From the NCBI GenBank assembly GCA_951217055.1, contig CATNVA010000018.1, positions 186,001 through 250,000 on the forward strand: DNA of 64,000 bases, in the 5' to 3' direction. A program made the translations under genes and the position numbers. Below the pieces are notes generated by a model. The model was given only the letters and a program-made list of their open reading frames with translations, was not told the DNA's origin and ran no database searches. The DNA comes from Gerris lacustris (taxonomy: Eukaryota; Arthropoda; Insecta; Hemiptera; Gerridae). Below, in pieces: positions 9,634 to 20,318 of the stretch; position 1 is the first letter of the stretch, and every line of letters begins with the position of its first letter.

Positions 9634-10851
9634 CTCTGCCAATTAATGTGGCACATAGTTTCCTCGCAAAGAAAAGACCAAATTTAGAAAAATACCTCGA
9701 TAAAAATAATCAAAAAGTTGGAACGGCGCGGCACTGTTCCAGTAAATATTTAATAAAGTTGAAGATATTTAAACATTTGTTGGAGTAACAAAGCCTCCAA
9801 CAAGCACCAAAAGTTAGCGCACATATAATTAATTTAATAAACAAATATAAAACAGCAACCAAATCGTAGAAACCCCTGTATAATCGTTTTTTTCTTTTAT
9901 TTTCCCCCCTCAAAACTAAAAATAACACAAAATAGAATATAACAAAAATTAATCTACTATGCAAGAGCTTTTCAACGATATACATCATATTATAAAAGAT
10001 TAACTTTAACATTTGTACCCCTGTACTCTGCGGTACCAAAGTTATATTTTTAAAAAACAAACAATACAAAAGGGCATTCATTTAACTAATAAATACATAT
10101 AAATAAAAAACCTAATATCAAAAAAGTATTTAAACCCTTTAACCTACAACAAAATTATAAATCGGTACAAAAGTATATGTACAAAATTTTTAAAAAATCA
10201 ACAAATAAAATAGCTTTAATGTACATATCAAGGCCTTTAAAATTATATACGACACAATATTAAAAACAAAAAGAAGTGGTCACGTGACACGGCGCACGGG
10301 AGAAAGTTTACTCTCATGTTCTCAGCAAGTAAGATGAACAAATGAAATAAAATATACTCAATTTAAAGAGCATTAGTGTGAGGTTCAATCGCCGCAATCA
10401 GAAATAAAATCGGCCAACTATTATAGAAACTATGGCCATTCAAAGACAAAAATGGGAAAAAAAAACCAAAAAATAACAAAATTATCACCATCTAAGGTAC
10501 AACTGATGATGATAACACAAAAACTCATAGGACTAAAGTTGTAGATCTTTTAAAATCAGTTAACACTTGTGCTATCCGTTTTCTAATACGACTTACCGTT
10601 TAGCCGCAATAAGCCCCCAAACCAGCTTAAAAATCAAGTCGGCCATTTTTATTTTTTTAGGGGGGGAAGGAGTGGGAAAAGTAAACTTTTTATACTTATT
10701 TTGGTTCACAATACGGACATTGCACGTCGAATGGCGCAAACCTCAAGTCTCTAGCTCTTCTGGAAGTGGGTAAACATTAATGTCAGTCAGTGAGTCAGTT
10801 AGCCATGCTGCTTTATAATAGAAGACATATTAGTTTAGCACGATTTAAAGT
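9634..10851. repeat. repeat family 6, copy 1, and AT-rich spacer
   Basis: It contains phrases shared with 34.3, 36.8, 44.7 and 60.3 kb: CCAGTAAATATTTAATA near 9740, GAGCATTAGTGTGAGGTT near 10370, and the ATCTTTTAAAATCAGTTA and TTTAGCCGCAAT region near 10550-10600. No protein-coding gene is supported. With the next feature it interrupts the family 2 array between two partial units. Confidence 0.6.
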
Positions 10852-11252
10852 GCGCAGAAGGTTGAAATTAGGCAGGTGTTATCTGCAGGCTACTTTTAAC
10901 AAATCATAAAAATCAGATGATTACTCTTAAAGATATGGCTGTAAATAAATGTATGTTTGTGAGCATGTGGATGACAAACCAATAAGCGCAGAAGATTGAA
11001 ACTTATATGGGACCAACAATGGGCTAATTATGACCTACCATCCAAATTTCATTAAAATTGGACGTGTAGTTTTTAAGATATGGTGGTTCGCAAAAATTGA
11101 ACGACAGACCGACAGACAGACACGGAACCAAAAATGTTCCCTGATGTCTGAAACGGATTTCTGTCTTGGAATTTTTGAAATCGGAGCCCTAAAATTTTTT
11201 CGTCCTTCAGAACGATCACATAGCTTCCGTTACCTTCGGTAAGCTTGGAAGC
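10852..11252 (-). repeat. repeat family 4, copy 1 (terminal hairpin)
   Basis: Runs from GCGCAGAAGGTTGAAAT to a terminal stem-loop GCTTCCG...CGGTAAGC..GGAAGC (11223-11252), with a GACAGACCGACAGACAGAC tract just inside it. Further copies lie at 43395-43806 (inside a hAT element) and 57506-57815. Short ORFs here are translated repeat, not genes. Confidence 0.8.
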
Positions 11253-11717
11253 AATAAGATTAGCAATTTGATCTGATTTACTGGAAATCCAAGATGGCGG
11301 ATAAAACATGTCACTCGAAAAAAAATATTTTTTTATAATTTTGAGTGGGATATCAAATGAAAGGTATTGAAGAGTAGAATAAAAATATATATACCACTTA
11401 GGGATAGTGCTTAATTTTCAGCGTCATTTTGTCAAAAAACGTCGAAATTTTGCGTGTCCCCCCCCCCCTAAAATCGTATTTCCGCTATTACTAAAAATAT
11501 AGAAAAATATGCAAAATGTGTGGTCTGCTGGGCCATAGAAAAAAAAAGATTAGCAATTTGATCTGATTTACTGGAAATTTAAGATGGCGGATAATTCATG
11601 TCACTCGAAAAAATTTTTTTTTATAATTTTGAGTGGGATATCAAATGAAAGGTATTGAAGAGTAGAATAGAAATATATATACCACTTAGGGATAGTGCTT
11701 AATTTTCAGCGACAGAC
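11253..11717 (+). repeat. repeat family 2, block 2
   Basis: Continues the ~290-bp units of block 1 (ATTAGCAATTTGATCTGATT, CAAGATGGCGG, a poly-C run, CTTAATTTTCAGCG at about 11410 and 11698). It resumes close to where block 1 broke off, so 9634-11252 was probably inserted into one array. The stretch 11718-11824 is CA/CATA-rich with no gene. Confidence 0.75.
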
Positions 11718-11824
11718 ACACATACATACACACATGCATACCCACATACATTGAGCATACATAACTTGAGCGGTCTGATGGTTCTCTTACATCAAATATA
11801 GATGAAATTTTAAGTATATTTTAA

Positions 11825-12763
11825 GACCAATTTGTCTCACAAGATTCTTCAGAGTTAGAAGATCCAGTTCACAAGGAAATAAGAGAAGATATCAAACTTC
11901 CTTCTGACTTAGCAGACGACGTAGATTTTACAGTTTATGAAGTAGAAAAAGCTCTTAAAGATTTTAATCCAAATAAAGCTCCTGGTTCAGATGGGTTAAC
12001 TAGTGATATTTTGTCAACAATGTTTTCTTTTATTCCTTCGACTGTTACAGCTGTTTATAATGAGTGTTCGCATAGAGGAGTGTTTCCGGTCGTATGGAAG
12101 ATGTCTAAAATAGTTAATTTAGAAAAACCAGGAAAATCTGAGTCCAATAGTCCTTCTAAGTTTAGGCCGATCAGTCTTTTGCCAGTGGCGGGCAAGGTTT
12201 TAGAGAGGCTCTTAATAGATAGGATTATGTATTTTCTAAACTCTGAAAGGTTGTTGTCAACAGATCAATTTGGTTTTCGCCCTCAAACTAGCACGACGGA
12301 AGCTCTAAAGGCTGCTTCTGACTTTATTGAAGACTACTTGGATATGAAATGGGATGTTCTAGTTATATCATTAGATGTTAAAGGAGGGTTTGATGCCGCC
12401 TGGTGGCCAGGAATTCTTAAAAACTTAAAAGACATGAAATGTCCTAAAAATCTGTTCTGTTTATCTCAGAGCTATTTTGCCGATCGACACGCGGAGGTTT
12501 CATTTAATTTTTTGAGCAAGACATCCAAGGCTTCAAAAGGTTGGCCTCAGGGATCATATTCAGGTCCAGGCTACTGGATCATTAATTACAATCCTCTTCT
12601 AAAGTTGAGTTATCCAGTTCATACTACAGTTATAGCATGGGCTGACGATTATTTTCTTTTAATAGCAAGGAAATCTCCATTGGACATAGAAATCGCTGCC
12701 AATAGAGCTTTAGAAGATGTATCAGGATGGGCTCGAACTTATAAAGTCACTTTTAACAAGGAA
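11825..12763 (+). pseudogene. R1/LOA-type reverse transcriptase, N-terminal segment
   Basis: The frame opens after the stop at 11822-11824; no authentic start is present, so the copy is 5'-truncated. It reads EVEKALKDFNPNKAPGSDGL, then KFRPISLLPVAGKVLERLL, QFGFRPQTSTTEAL, the first Asp in VISLDVKGGFDAAWW, GWPQGSYSGP and WADDYFLLI. These are R1-group RT motifs. It ends mid-domain at FNKE, where an I-type LINE is inserted; the apparent continuation to 12802 belongs to the guest. Confidence 0.88.
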
Positions 12764-12910
12764 CATTCGTGTCATAACATTGACAGCAAAAATAAAATTT
12801 AATAAGATCAAAATCTTTGAAGACTAAAAAAAGGAATTAAATTAAATTGAAATTCAATAAAAGTGTTCATAGACCACCACACAGGCTAAAAGAAGGTTAA
12901 AAAAAAAAAA

Positions 12911-14214
12911 ATGCAAGAGAACAGTGGCGGAATTATTAAAGACATACCATTGGAACAAAGAAAACGACCAAATGACACGAAAGCATTAGAAGATAATGAA
13001 TTGTGTAATAATTCCGACGTAGGGCCTTACCATGTCATCATGGAAAACAAAAATTATAATTCAGGTAAAAATGGTTTATCTCGTTTACACCCGATGACAA
13101 TGGGAAAATTACTCCATGGCAAACTAGGATTCATATCAAAAGACATAAATAGGATCATAAAAATAGGAATTGACAAACTAAAAATAACTTTTAACACGCA
13201 CAATAACGCCAACAAATTATTTACAAGTACCGAACTTCTCAAAGAATACAAAATATACATACCAAAATCATTATTGTATAAAAAAAAGGTGTTGTTCGCG
13301 GAATCGAACAATCTCTGACGGAAACCGAAATTTTAAAAAACATGGAATTCCACAATTTACCCAATATTAAACTAACAAATGTAAAACGAATTACACGAAA
13401 AATTATAGAAAATAATGAACCAAAATATATTCCCACTCAATCAATTATAATAACATTCAGAGGCCAAATTTTACCATCACACGCGTATTTACACTTTGTT
13501 CGATGTCCTGTCGAACAATTTATTCCTCGAGTAATTCAATGTAACAAATGCTTACGCTACGGACATACCGAGAATATTTGTAAAGGATCAGCCCGCTGTG
13601 AAACATGCGGTTTGAACCCGAACACCCATGGTCTAGATCAAAATAACGTAACTAAACCGTGTCCAATAAAAGAAAATCCCATTTGTCTTTATTGTAAACA
13701 AGGACATAAAACAACCAATATAAAACAATGTCCTGAATATAAATCTCAACAATGTATTAAAGAAATTATGGTAAAAAATAGTATATCTTACGGTGAAGCA
13801 AAAACAAAAATAACAAATTCAAATACTTTTTCAACAGTACTACAATCTCAATGTATACCGACTCCTCCTAAAACTGAATCCCGCAAATTTCAAAGTCAAA
13901 CAATATTATCAACCCCATCCATAGCCCCTAAACGACAACGGTTAAATCCTGAGCAGCCAAATAAAGAATTCTACTATCAAAAACTTGTCACTCCAAAACA
14001 AACACCAGGGGGACTGATACAGTTTAACCCTTATAAACCGACACAACAAACCTCAAACAATAATGAAATTCTATATAATGATCTAGACAAAAATCTTATC
14101 AAACTAATTACTGATATAACTAAAATAATAATAAAAGAACTAAACGCGGAAAAAACAATTCAAATTGACGACACCGTCATAAAAAATATACTTTCGAAAA
14201 TAAATTTCCCTTAA
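12911..14214 (+). pseudogene. I-type LINE 1 ORF1 (gag-like, CCHC knuckles), frameshifted
   Basis: Two frames join across an A run at about 13279-13286: 12911-13318 ends YIPKSLLYKKK, and the other frame continues as GVVRGIEQSLTETEIL into the ORF from 13342. The second part has three CCHC-type knuckles (CNKCLRYGHTENIC, CETCGLNPNTHG, CLYCKQGHKTTNIKQC) of the kind that bind LINE RNA. One base changed in the A run explains the break. It abuts ORF2 with one intervening base. Confidence 0.85.
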
Positions 14215-14215
14215 T

Positions 14216-14812
14216 ATGGATCAACTTAGTGACATTCCAAATTCACACTATAGTTATTTGAATGCCCGTGAGTCTAATTTAAGAAATTTTAGAATATTAC
14301 AGTGGAATATAAGTTCGGCAAATAATAAAAAAATTGATCTCGAACATCTCTTATATTCATCCAAAATTGATATAGCCTGTCTTTGTGAGACTTGGTTTAA
14401 ACAAGGAATAAATATTAACTTTAAAGGCTATAATGTAATAAGATTAGACAGACAAGATGATAGAAGAGGTGGTGGAGTCGCGATATTGGTAAAATCAAAC
14501 ATACACTACATCGTACTTAATAACCTTCCCCATATAGGAACAGATCATATTGGTATACAAATAAAATACAAAAACAAAAATTTAAATATCGTATCAATAT
14601 ACAACCCCCCAATAACTCAAATACAATCTAACAAATGGCATGACCTAATAAAAACCTTAAACCAACCATACCTTATATTAGGGGATTTTAATAGCCACCA
14701 CACAGCCTGGGGTTGTAGTAACACTGACGTAAAAGGTCAAAATTTATTAAAAGCAATCGATCAAAATAATGCAATAATACTTCGACAAAATATCAGGATA
14801 ATATGGAAACAC
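14216..14812 (+). pseudogene. I-type LINE 1 ORF2, endonuclease N-terminal part
   Basis: An AP-like endonuclease that would nick target DNA: ILQWNISSANN (Asn), CLCETWF (catalytic Glu), RRGGGVAILV, and LILGDFNSHHTAWG (Asp/Asn site). The frame ends out of register after DQNNAIILR, and the C-terminal lobe with the expected SDH motif is missing, indicating an internal deletion near 14770-14800 before the RT region. Confidence 0.85.
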
Positions 14813-17014
14813 TAACACAAAACAGACTAAGAAACCTTACACTACAAACTTACGATGACTTCATAAATGATATAAACACAGCATCTAAAAATTCAATTCC
14901 CGAAATTAAAAAAAGAAAAATTACGTCCACTCCTTACCCAAACCTAATACATTGGTGGGATTTAACCTGTGAACAATCAAAATGTGAACGGTACAACGCT
15001 TATCAAAATTTTAAAAACCACCCAAATTTAACAAATTATATTAACTTTAAACATAAACACGCAAAATTTAGACGGTTAATTAAACGTAAACAAAAAAATA
15101 GTTGGAAGCAATACTGTGAAAACTTAAACTTTTCAAAAAATACACCATCCCATGTTTGGAAATCTTTTAAAAAACTAAATAAAAGTTCATCGAACGAAAT
15201 TCAAACAACACCGGGAACCTGGGTAGAGGAATTTATGGTTAAATTAGCCCCCCCATCAGTAACAAATAAAATCCCACCATCATTAACAAATAACAACACT
15301 CATATACTTACCAAACCTTTTACATTATTTGAATTTCAAACGGCTATTAAACATAGCAATACCTCCCCTGGATATGACAATATTCACTATGACATGATAT
15401 ACCATTTACCCCCAATTTTAAAAAACAAACTTTTAGAAATATTCAATAATATTTGGCGAACACGACAAATTCCTGAATCGTGGCAGACATTTATAATAAT
15501 CCCCATTAAAAAACAGGGAAAAACCGCTGATTTAGCTTCAAATTATCGCCCAATTTCCTTATCATCATGTATGCTGAAAACTTTTGAACGATTAATTAAA
15601 AGTAGATTAGAATGGTTTATGGAATCAAATGAAAAACTTTCAAAATCACAAAAAGGATTTAGGAAAAATAAATCAGTTTTAGAAAGCCAAAGTCAGCTTG
15701 TAACAGACACACGACGCATTCACTCAAAAAAAGTCTGTACTTACACTACTCCTAGACATTACAGGAGCTTACGACAATGTTGACCTTTCTATATTACACT
15801 ATAAACTGATACAGATGGACGTACCACAACAAACAGCAAATTTTATAATTAAACTAATATCAAATAGAATACTACTTTTTCGAGTAAACGGAGAAATAGT
15901 AGGACGTAGAGTAACTAGAAAAGGTATCCCACAAGGAGCTATTTTGAGTCCCCTATTATACATAATTCACACCTCGGACATAGAAATGAAAATACCCTTT
16001 CCGGTAAAGATACTCCAGTTTGCCGATGACATATTAATATATTCAATCAGTAAAAAAATTGATGACATGGTAAATAATCTCAGTCAAGCATTAAAAACAA
16101 TAAAAGACTGGACTAGAATTACTGGACTAGAACTATCACATGAAAAATCAGAATGCTGCATTTTCACTAGAAGAAATAATCTCAACCTAGAAAATAAAAT
16201 AACTTTTGGAAATATTCAGATAAAAAGAAAAACAGTAGTTAGATTTCTTGGTCTCTTCCTCGATCAAAAACTAACATGGAAAGAACATATCAAGATTATT
16301 ACCTCAAAATGTGAAAAATACCTAAATATAATGAAAATGACCTGCAACAAATCATGGGGAAGTGATCCAAAAACCATGCTCACTCTATACAGGGCTACAA
16401 TAAGAGCATGTATAGACTTTGCCTCGCCTTTCTATGGTAACGCCAGACAATACTTACTAACAACACTCGACCGCATTCAATACAGAGCCCTAAACATATC
16501 TATGGGATATTTAAAATCAACACCAATAGTCGTAATCTTAACTGAATGTTGCGAACAACCACTTGACTTACGACGACAACATCTAGCTGACAAACTACTA
16601 TTAAAATTATACACTCAAAACTCTGACATATACACATCCGTAACAGAACTATCAAATAAAATAAACAGAGGACATAGATACTGGCGACACAAATCTTCAC
16701 CCTTACTAAACAATAGCTTCAATTCTCTATTACCTTACCTAGATCAAACTATATACCAACACAAATTACTGCCAATTCATCAAATTACTTATGAAAACTT
16801 ATATCAACAACCGAATATACACATACCCAAACTTAGTTATCCTTACAATGACATAACATTTCAAGACCAACTTACTAAATTGAACCCAAAAATAACCTAC
16901 AATATATTTACAGACGGATCAAAGCAACAAAACGTATCAGGATATTCATACTATGACCCTCAATTAAAACAAGGCATTGGCTACTCATGCTCTCAACAAG
17001 AGCATGAGTCGTAA
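14803..17014 (+). pseudogene. I-type LINE 1 ORF2, reverse transcriptase and start of RNase H
   Basis: The first frame (14803-15783) has IPIKKQGKTADLASNYRPIS and QKGFRKNKSVLE. A one-base shift near the A run 15726-15732 moves into the next frame, LLLDITGAYDNVDLS (first Asp). The ORF from 15815 continues with RKGIPQGAILSPLL and QFADDILIYS (catalytic pair). RNase H begins at YNIFTDGSKQQN near 16905 but is cut short by a deletion before 17030. Confidence 0.87.
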
Positions 17015-17092
17015 CAAACTTGCCAAAAGCCCAACAAAACAATCAGACAAAAAAATACCACAAGAGATCTAATAGCACTATCCAAAAAGAAT

Positions 17093-17410
17093 ATGTTTGA
17101 AAACTGGAACATAAAACTTCAAGAAGAACCAGCAAAAGCAAGAAATTTCAAATCAATTGTCAAAAAAGTTCCAATTAAACCGTGGTTTTGGAAATCAAAA
17201 CTACCACGTAAGGATATAATCAAAATTAATAGATTGAGAAGTTACCATGCAAGATGCATTCAATATAACTATATGATAGGACTAAGTGATTCGCCTATAT
17301 GTTACACATGCCCAGATAAAAATGAAAATATGACTCATATCCTATTGGAATGTCCTAAGTATAAATCCGAACGTAACAAATTATTTCCACCTCAAACCAC
17401 CTCAAAATAA
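17093..17410 (+). pseudogene. I-type LINE 1 ORF2, C-terminal zinc motif
   Basis: The peptide ends with CYTCPDKNENMTHILLEC, the C-x2-C...H-x4-C motif common at the end of I/R1-group ORF2. It follows the deleted RNase H; upstream sequence 17030-17092 reads on in this frame (TIRQKNTTRDLIALSKKN). The 3' UTR is short, with poly-A from about 17471. Confidence 0.8.
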
Positions 17411-17493
17411 CATTATGGCTCCGGTAAACACAAATAATTTTTTGTTACTTATGTCAATAAAGAACTTGTTTAAAAAAAAAAAAAAAACAAGGA

Positions 17494-17707
17494 AAAATCC
17501 AAAGTTATTTATTTCACTAAGAAATATGTAATCCCTCAAGTCAATATTATTTTAGCTGGTGTAAAATTAGAGCAAGTAAACATTATAAAATACTTAGGAA
17601 TTTTCTTTGACAGTAAGCTCACCTGGGACTTTCATATTAATTATATCACAGAGAAAAGTTTTCAAGTAGTAGATATGTTATCCAGAGCAGCTAAAGTTCA
17701 CTGGGGT
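17494..17707 (+). pseudogene. R1/LOA LINE, RT middle segment
   Basis: It continues the host RT after the I-type insert: KSKVIYFTKKYVIPQ, then NIIKYLGIFFDSKLTWDFHI, a typical RT thumb-side motif. It ends AAKVHWG at 17707, where BEL element B is inserted, and picks up again at 26731. Confidence 0.88.
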
Positions 17708-17967
17708 GAGCACAGCACCTCGTTTGCGTTGGCCAATTGGCAGAATTTTAGAAGTTTTCCCAGGGCATGATGGTGTTGTAAGGGTTGCGTTAGTTAAATC
17801 TTGTAGTTCCACGCTGAAACGTCCAGTCAATAAACTCATTCCTCTTTTTATGCTAGATGAGGATTCTCCTCCGGATAGAAAATCTGGTTTAGAGCAACTT
17901 AAAATTTAATTTTTTTTTGAATTCCTAAAGAATTTAAAATTTTCTTTGTAAATTTTGGTAGGCGGTA
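17708..17967 (+). pseudogene. extra copy of BEL B pol 3' end upstream of the 5' LTR
   Basis: Almost identical to 25451-25710, with a visible difference at 17791 (G for A). It encodes the last ~65 residues of pol (APRLRWPIGRILEVF to LEQLKI) plus the 3' noncoding piece. It lies inside the target duplication yet outside the LTR defined by TGTTGGAGACC. Either the true terminal repeat starts at TGAGCACAGC (17707) and overlaps pol, or the integrated DNA carried extra sequence, or a larger tandem insert was later deleted. Confidence 0.85.
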
Positions 17968-18639
17968 TGTTGGAGACCAACAGTTGTTCTTTATTTTACT
18001 TTATTATTTTGTAAAAAATGGCAATTTGAGCAACAAACGGACATATATCACTTCTACATTTTAAACTCATTTCTTCGTTAACGTAAATAACGTAAGATTC
18101 GCAGGAAACCACGATGCAACCTCCTCCTCCTTTTCTTCGAACGTGTTCGGAAAAGGCATCACTTTCACTGGAATTCGAACACATATGATCCTACGTATGT
18201 ATTTAATTTAACTTCAGTGTGAATGTGTGTGTGAATGATTGTTTTGGTGTGAAACAATTTTGTGTGTAAATTTAACTTTTAACTGAACTGGTGTGAATGC
18301 GTGTGTGAAAGAAGCTTCACTTACCTTAAATTCCTTTTTTTCCGATCTATTGTCTGTATTCGGTTTCGGAACGAATGCAGACAATATATCTGGTTTAACT
18401 TCATTTTTCATTTTTTAAACTTTCTCATTTGTAAAACAACTGCTGGTAACTTATACCGCGTGGCGTGTGCCACACGTAAATTATTTTATTTCAATTATAT
18501 GCTTGTTCGTTACGCTATCAATTCTTGTTCGTAGTATTTATTTTCCTTTTTTAAAGGTGGTCCTTGGGTTATTTTTTGTAATTTTGGAAACCCGAAATTT
18601 TAGAAAATCATATAAGGTTTGTACCCTATGAGTCTAACA
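17968..18639 (+). repeat. BEL B 5' LTR (672 bp, with internal deletion)
   Basis: Starts TGTTGGAGACC and ends GAGTCTAACA, giving TG...CA ends with short inverted termini (TGTTRGA). It matches the 3' LTR at 25711-26730 but lacks ~340 bp that the 3' copy has at about 25952-26290. The junction CCTACG|TATGTATTTAA replaces that block. A ~16-bp indel and scattered substitutions are also visible. Small antisense ORFs in it are not genes. Confidence 0.88.
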
Positions 18640-19330
18640 TAATGGTCCTTTGGGCCGGATTTTATCAGCTCTCTCAATTTAATTACCCTTCTTTGCTATT
18701 ATTTCACATCTGTCATTTTGAAATCTAAAATTCAATTTATTCTTTCTCGTTATTTCATTTCCTTTCATTACGAACTTTAGGTAGCATGGTGAATTTAAGT
18801 ATCCTATGCTATAGGTCGGTTTTTGAACTTTGTTTCTTGTTAGGTGACCTGTATTTGTATCTCATTTATTAGGATTTATTTTACCTAATTTCTTATAATT
18901 CATTTCTTTGGAATTATTTTCTTATTAAATTCACCTGGACATTTAATTTACTCGTTATTCTTTCTTTACCTAATTTACTTTTTTTTCGAAATTTCTACCA
19001 GCAGTAAAATTGTTTAGAAACAGATTTTTTTGTTTGTAATTTTGCCTTTTCATAATTGAACTTTGGTTGGACACGTGCGTTTAATTAATTAACAATTAAT
19101 TATTTTTTATTCTGGTCATTTAGGCACTTGATTAATTTTACCTTTTTTGTTGGGGCCTTTTAGCTTATTCAAGCTACAATTCAAGCTACATTTGATTAAT
19201 GTTTTTTTGGTTTTTTTTTATATATCAAGTGTCTTTTGGTTTTCTGCATACTGATTTTCATCTTTAATCATCTGCCTAGGCTTGAGGTTATTTTTAGGAT
19301 ATCCTCAATTATAAAATATTAATTTATTTT
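18640..19330 (+). other. BEL B 5' leader, proximal part
   Basis: T-rich noncoding leader. Directly after the LTR it reads TAATGGTCCTTTGGGCC, the place where a primer-binding site would be, but no specific tRNA match could be assigned by eye. A TTGAGG/CCTCAA stem is possible at 19282-19308. No ORF is supported. Confidence 0.6.
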
Positions 19331-20020
19331 CTGGTTCTCCTGCAAGCATTGACTTGTTTCTTTAGTGCCTCGCACTCTTTGTACATTTACTTGTACGTGT
19401 AATAAAATTTAAATTTATTTCTTGGATTTCTGACAAGCTACAACTTGTCCCTTTAGTGTTTCACACTTTTGTACACTTGGTGTACTTATAATTAAATTTA
19501 AATTTATATTTTGGTTTTCTAGGCAAGCTACAACTTGTCCTTACACTTTTTTTGTACAACTGTTTGTACTTTTTTGGTTAAAATTTATTTTGGTTCTCTT
19601 ACAAGCTTAGACTTGTTTCTTAGGTGCCTCGCACTCTTTGTACAATTGTTTGTACGTTTAATTAAATTTAAATTTATTTTGGTTTTCTAGGCAAGCTACA
19701 ACTTGTCCTTAGTGTTTTTACACTTTCCGTACACTTTCTTGTACTTATACTTAAGTTAGAATTTATTTTGGTTCTCTTGCAAGCTTAGACTTGTTTCTAG
19801 TGTTTTACACTCACTGTACAATTATCATTTGTACTTATAATTTAATTTAATTTTTTTTTTTGGGATTCTTACAAGCGTCAACTTGTTTCTTTGGTGTTTA
19901 TTCATCGTATAATCAACTTTACTTTATGATTTAATTTAAATTTATTTTTTTGGATTTCTTATAAACGTCAACTTGCTTCTTTGGTTTTCATTTATCGTAC
20001 AATCAACTTGTACTCATTTC
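19331..20020 (+). repeat. stem-loop array in BEL B leader: eight ~90-bp units
   Basis: First stems start at 19342, 19432, 19522, 19601, 19690, 19779, 19871 and 19962. Each unit has stem 1 RCAAG/CTTGY with a six-base loop, stem 2 AGTGY/RCACT with a 3-4 base loop, and stem 3 GTACAM/KTGTAC. Stem 2 is C-G at its inner pair in units 1 and 4 but T-A in units 2, 5 and 6. Stem 3 is C-G at the sixth pair in unit 2 but A-T in units 3, 4, 6 and 8. Stem 1 keeps pairing through A-T or G-T. Units 7 and 8 are partly degenerate, and unit 3 lacks stem 2. Confidence 0.88.
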
Positions 20021-20318
20021 TAGTTTAAGCATTGAACTTATTTGATTGTACAAAGATATTTTTTTTTGTTTCTTAATTTATCATTTAATCTGATTTAGCC
20101 ATTTATTTGGTCTTGGTGATTCCTGAGTCAACATTTATTTTATTTTCTTTATTTTTTGAAAATCTTAGTTTATCAATTTTCAACTTTCTTGGTGTCATTC
20201 TTTAGTACGTTGAGTGTTGTACTTAGTTTGATCTCTATTTGGTTTACCCTTTAATATTACTTTATTTAATTTTTTTTTCTTCCTTATATTTTATATTTTT
20301 TGTCTGATCTCTATCACC
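20021..20318 (+). other. BEL B leader, distal part up to the gag ATG
   Basis: T-rich noncoding sequence without clear hairpin units, ending TCACC before the ATG at 20319. It would be the immediate 5' context for Gag translation. Nothing else is visible. Confidence 0.6.

Larger units (their letters stand above)
12764..17484 (+). mobile_element. I-type LINE 1, nested in the R1/LOA LINE
   Basis: Flanked by AACAAGGAA (12755-12763 and 17485-17493, the second overlapping the poly-A), and removal restores the host RT frame. About 4.7 kb, with ORF1 (zinc knuckles), ORF2 (endonuclease, RT, RNase H, C-terminal zinc motif) and a poly-A tail. The 5' end abuts the duplication, so the copy may be full-length at that end, but it has two internal deletions and two frameshifts. 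Confidence 0.9.

Noticed and set aside
12767..12802. C-terminal HSCHNIDSKNKI of the R1/LOA RT frame
   Set aside because: This stretch belongs to the inserted I-type LINE; the true continuation is at 17494.
18655..18675. Primer-binding site directly after the 5' LTR
   Set aside because: The sequence after the LTR (TGGTCCTTTGGGCC) could not be matched to a tRNA 3' end with any certainty.
19331..20020. CRISPR-like array
   Set aside because: Units are degenerate hairpin sets in a eukaryotic retrotransposon leader; there are no identical repeats with unique spacers.
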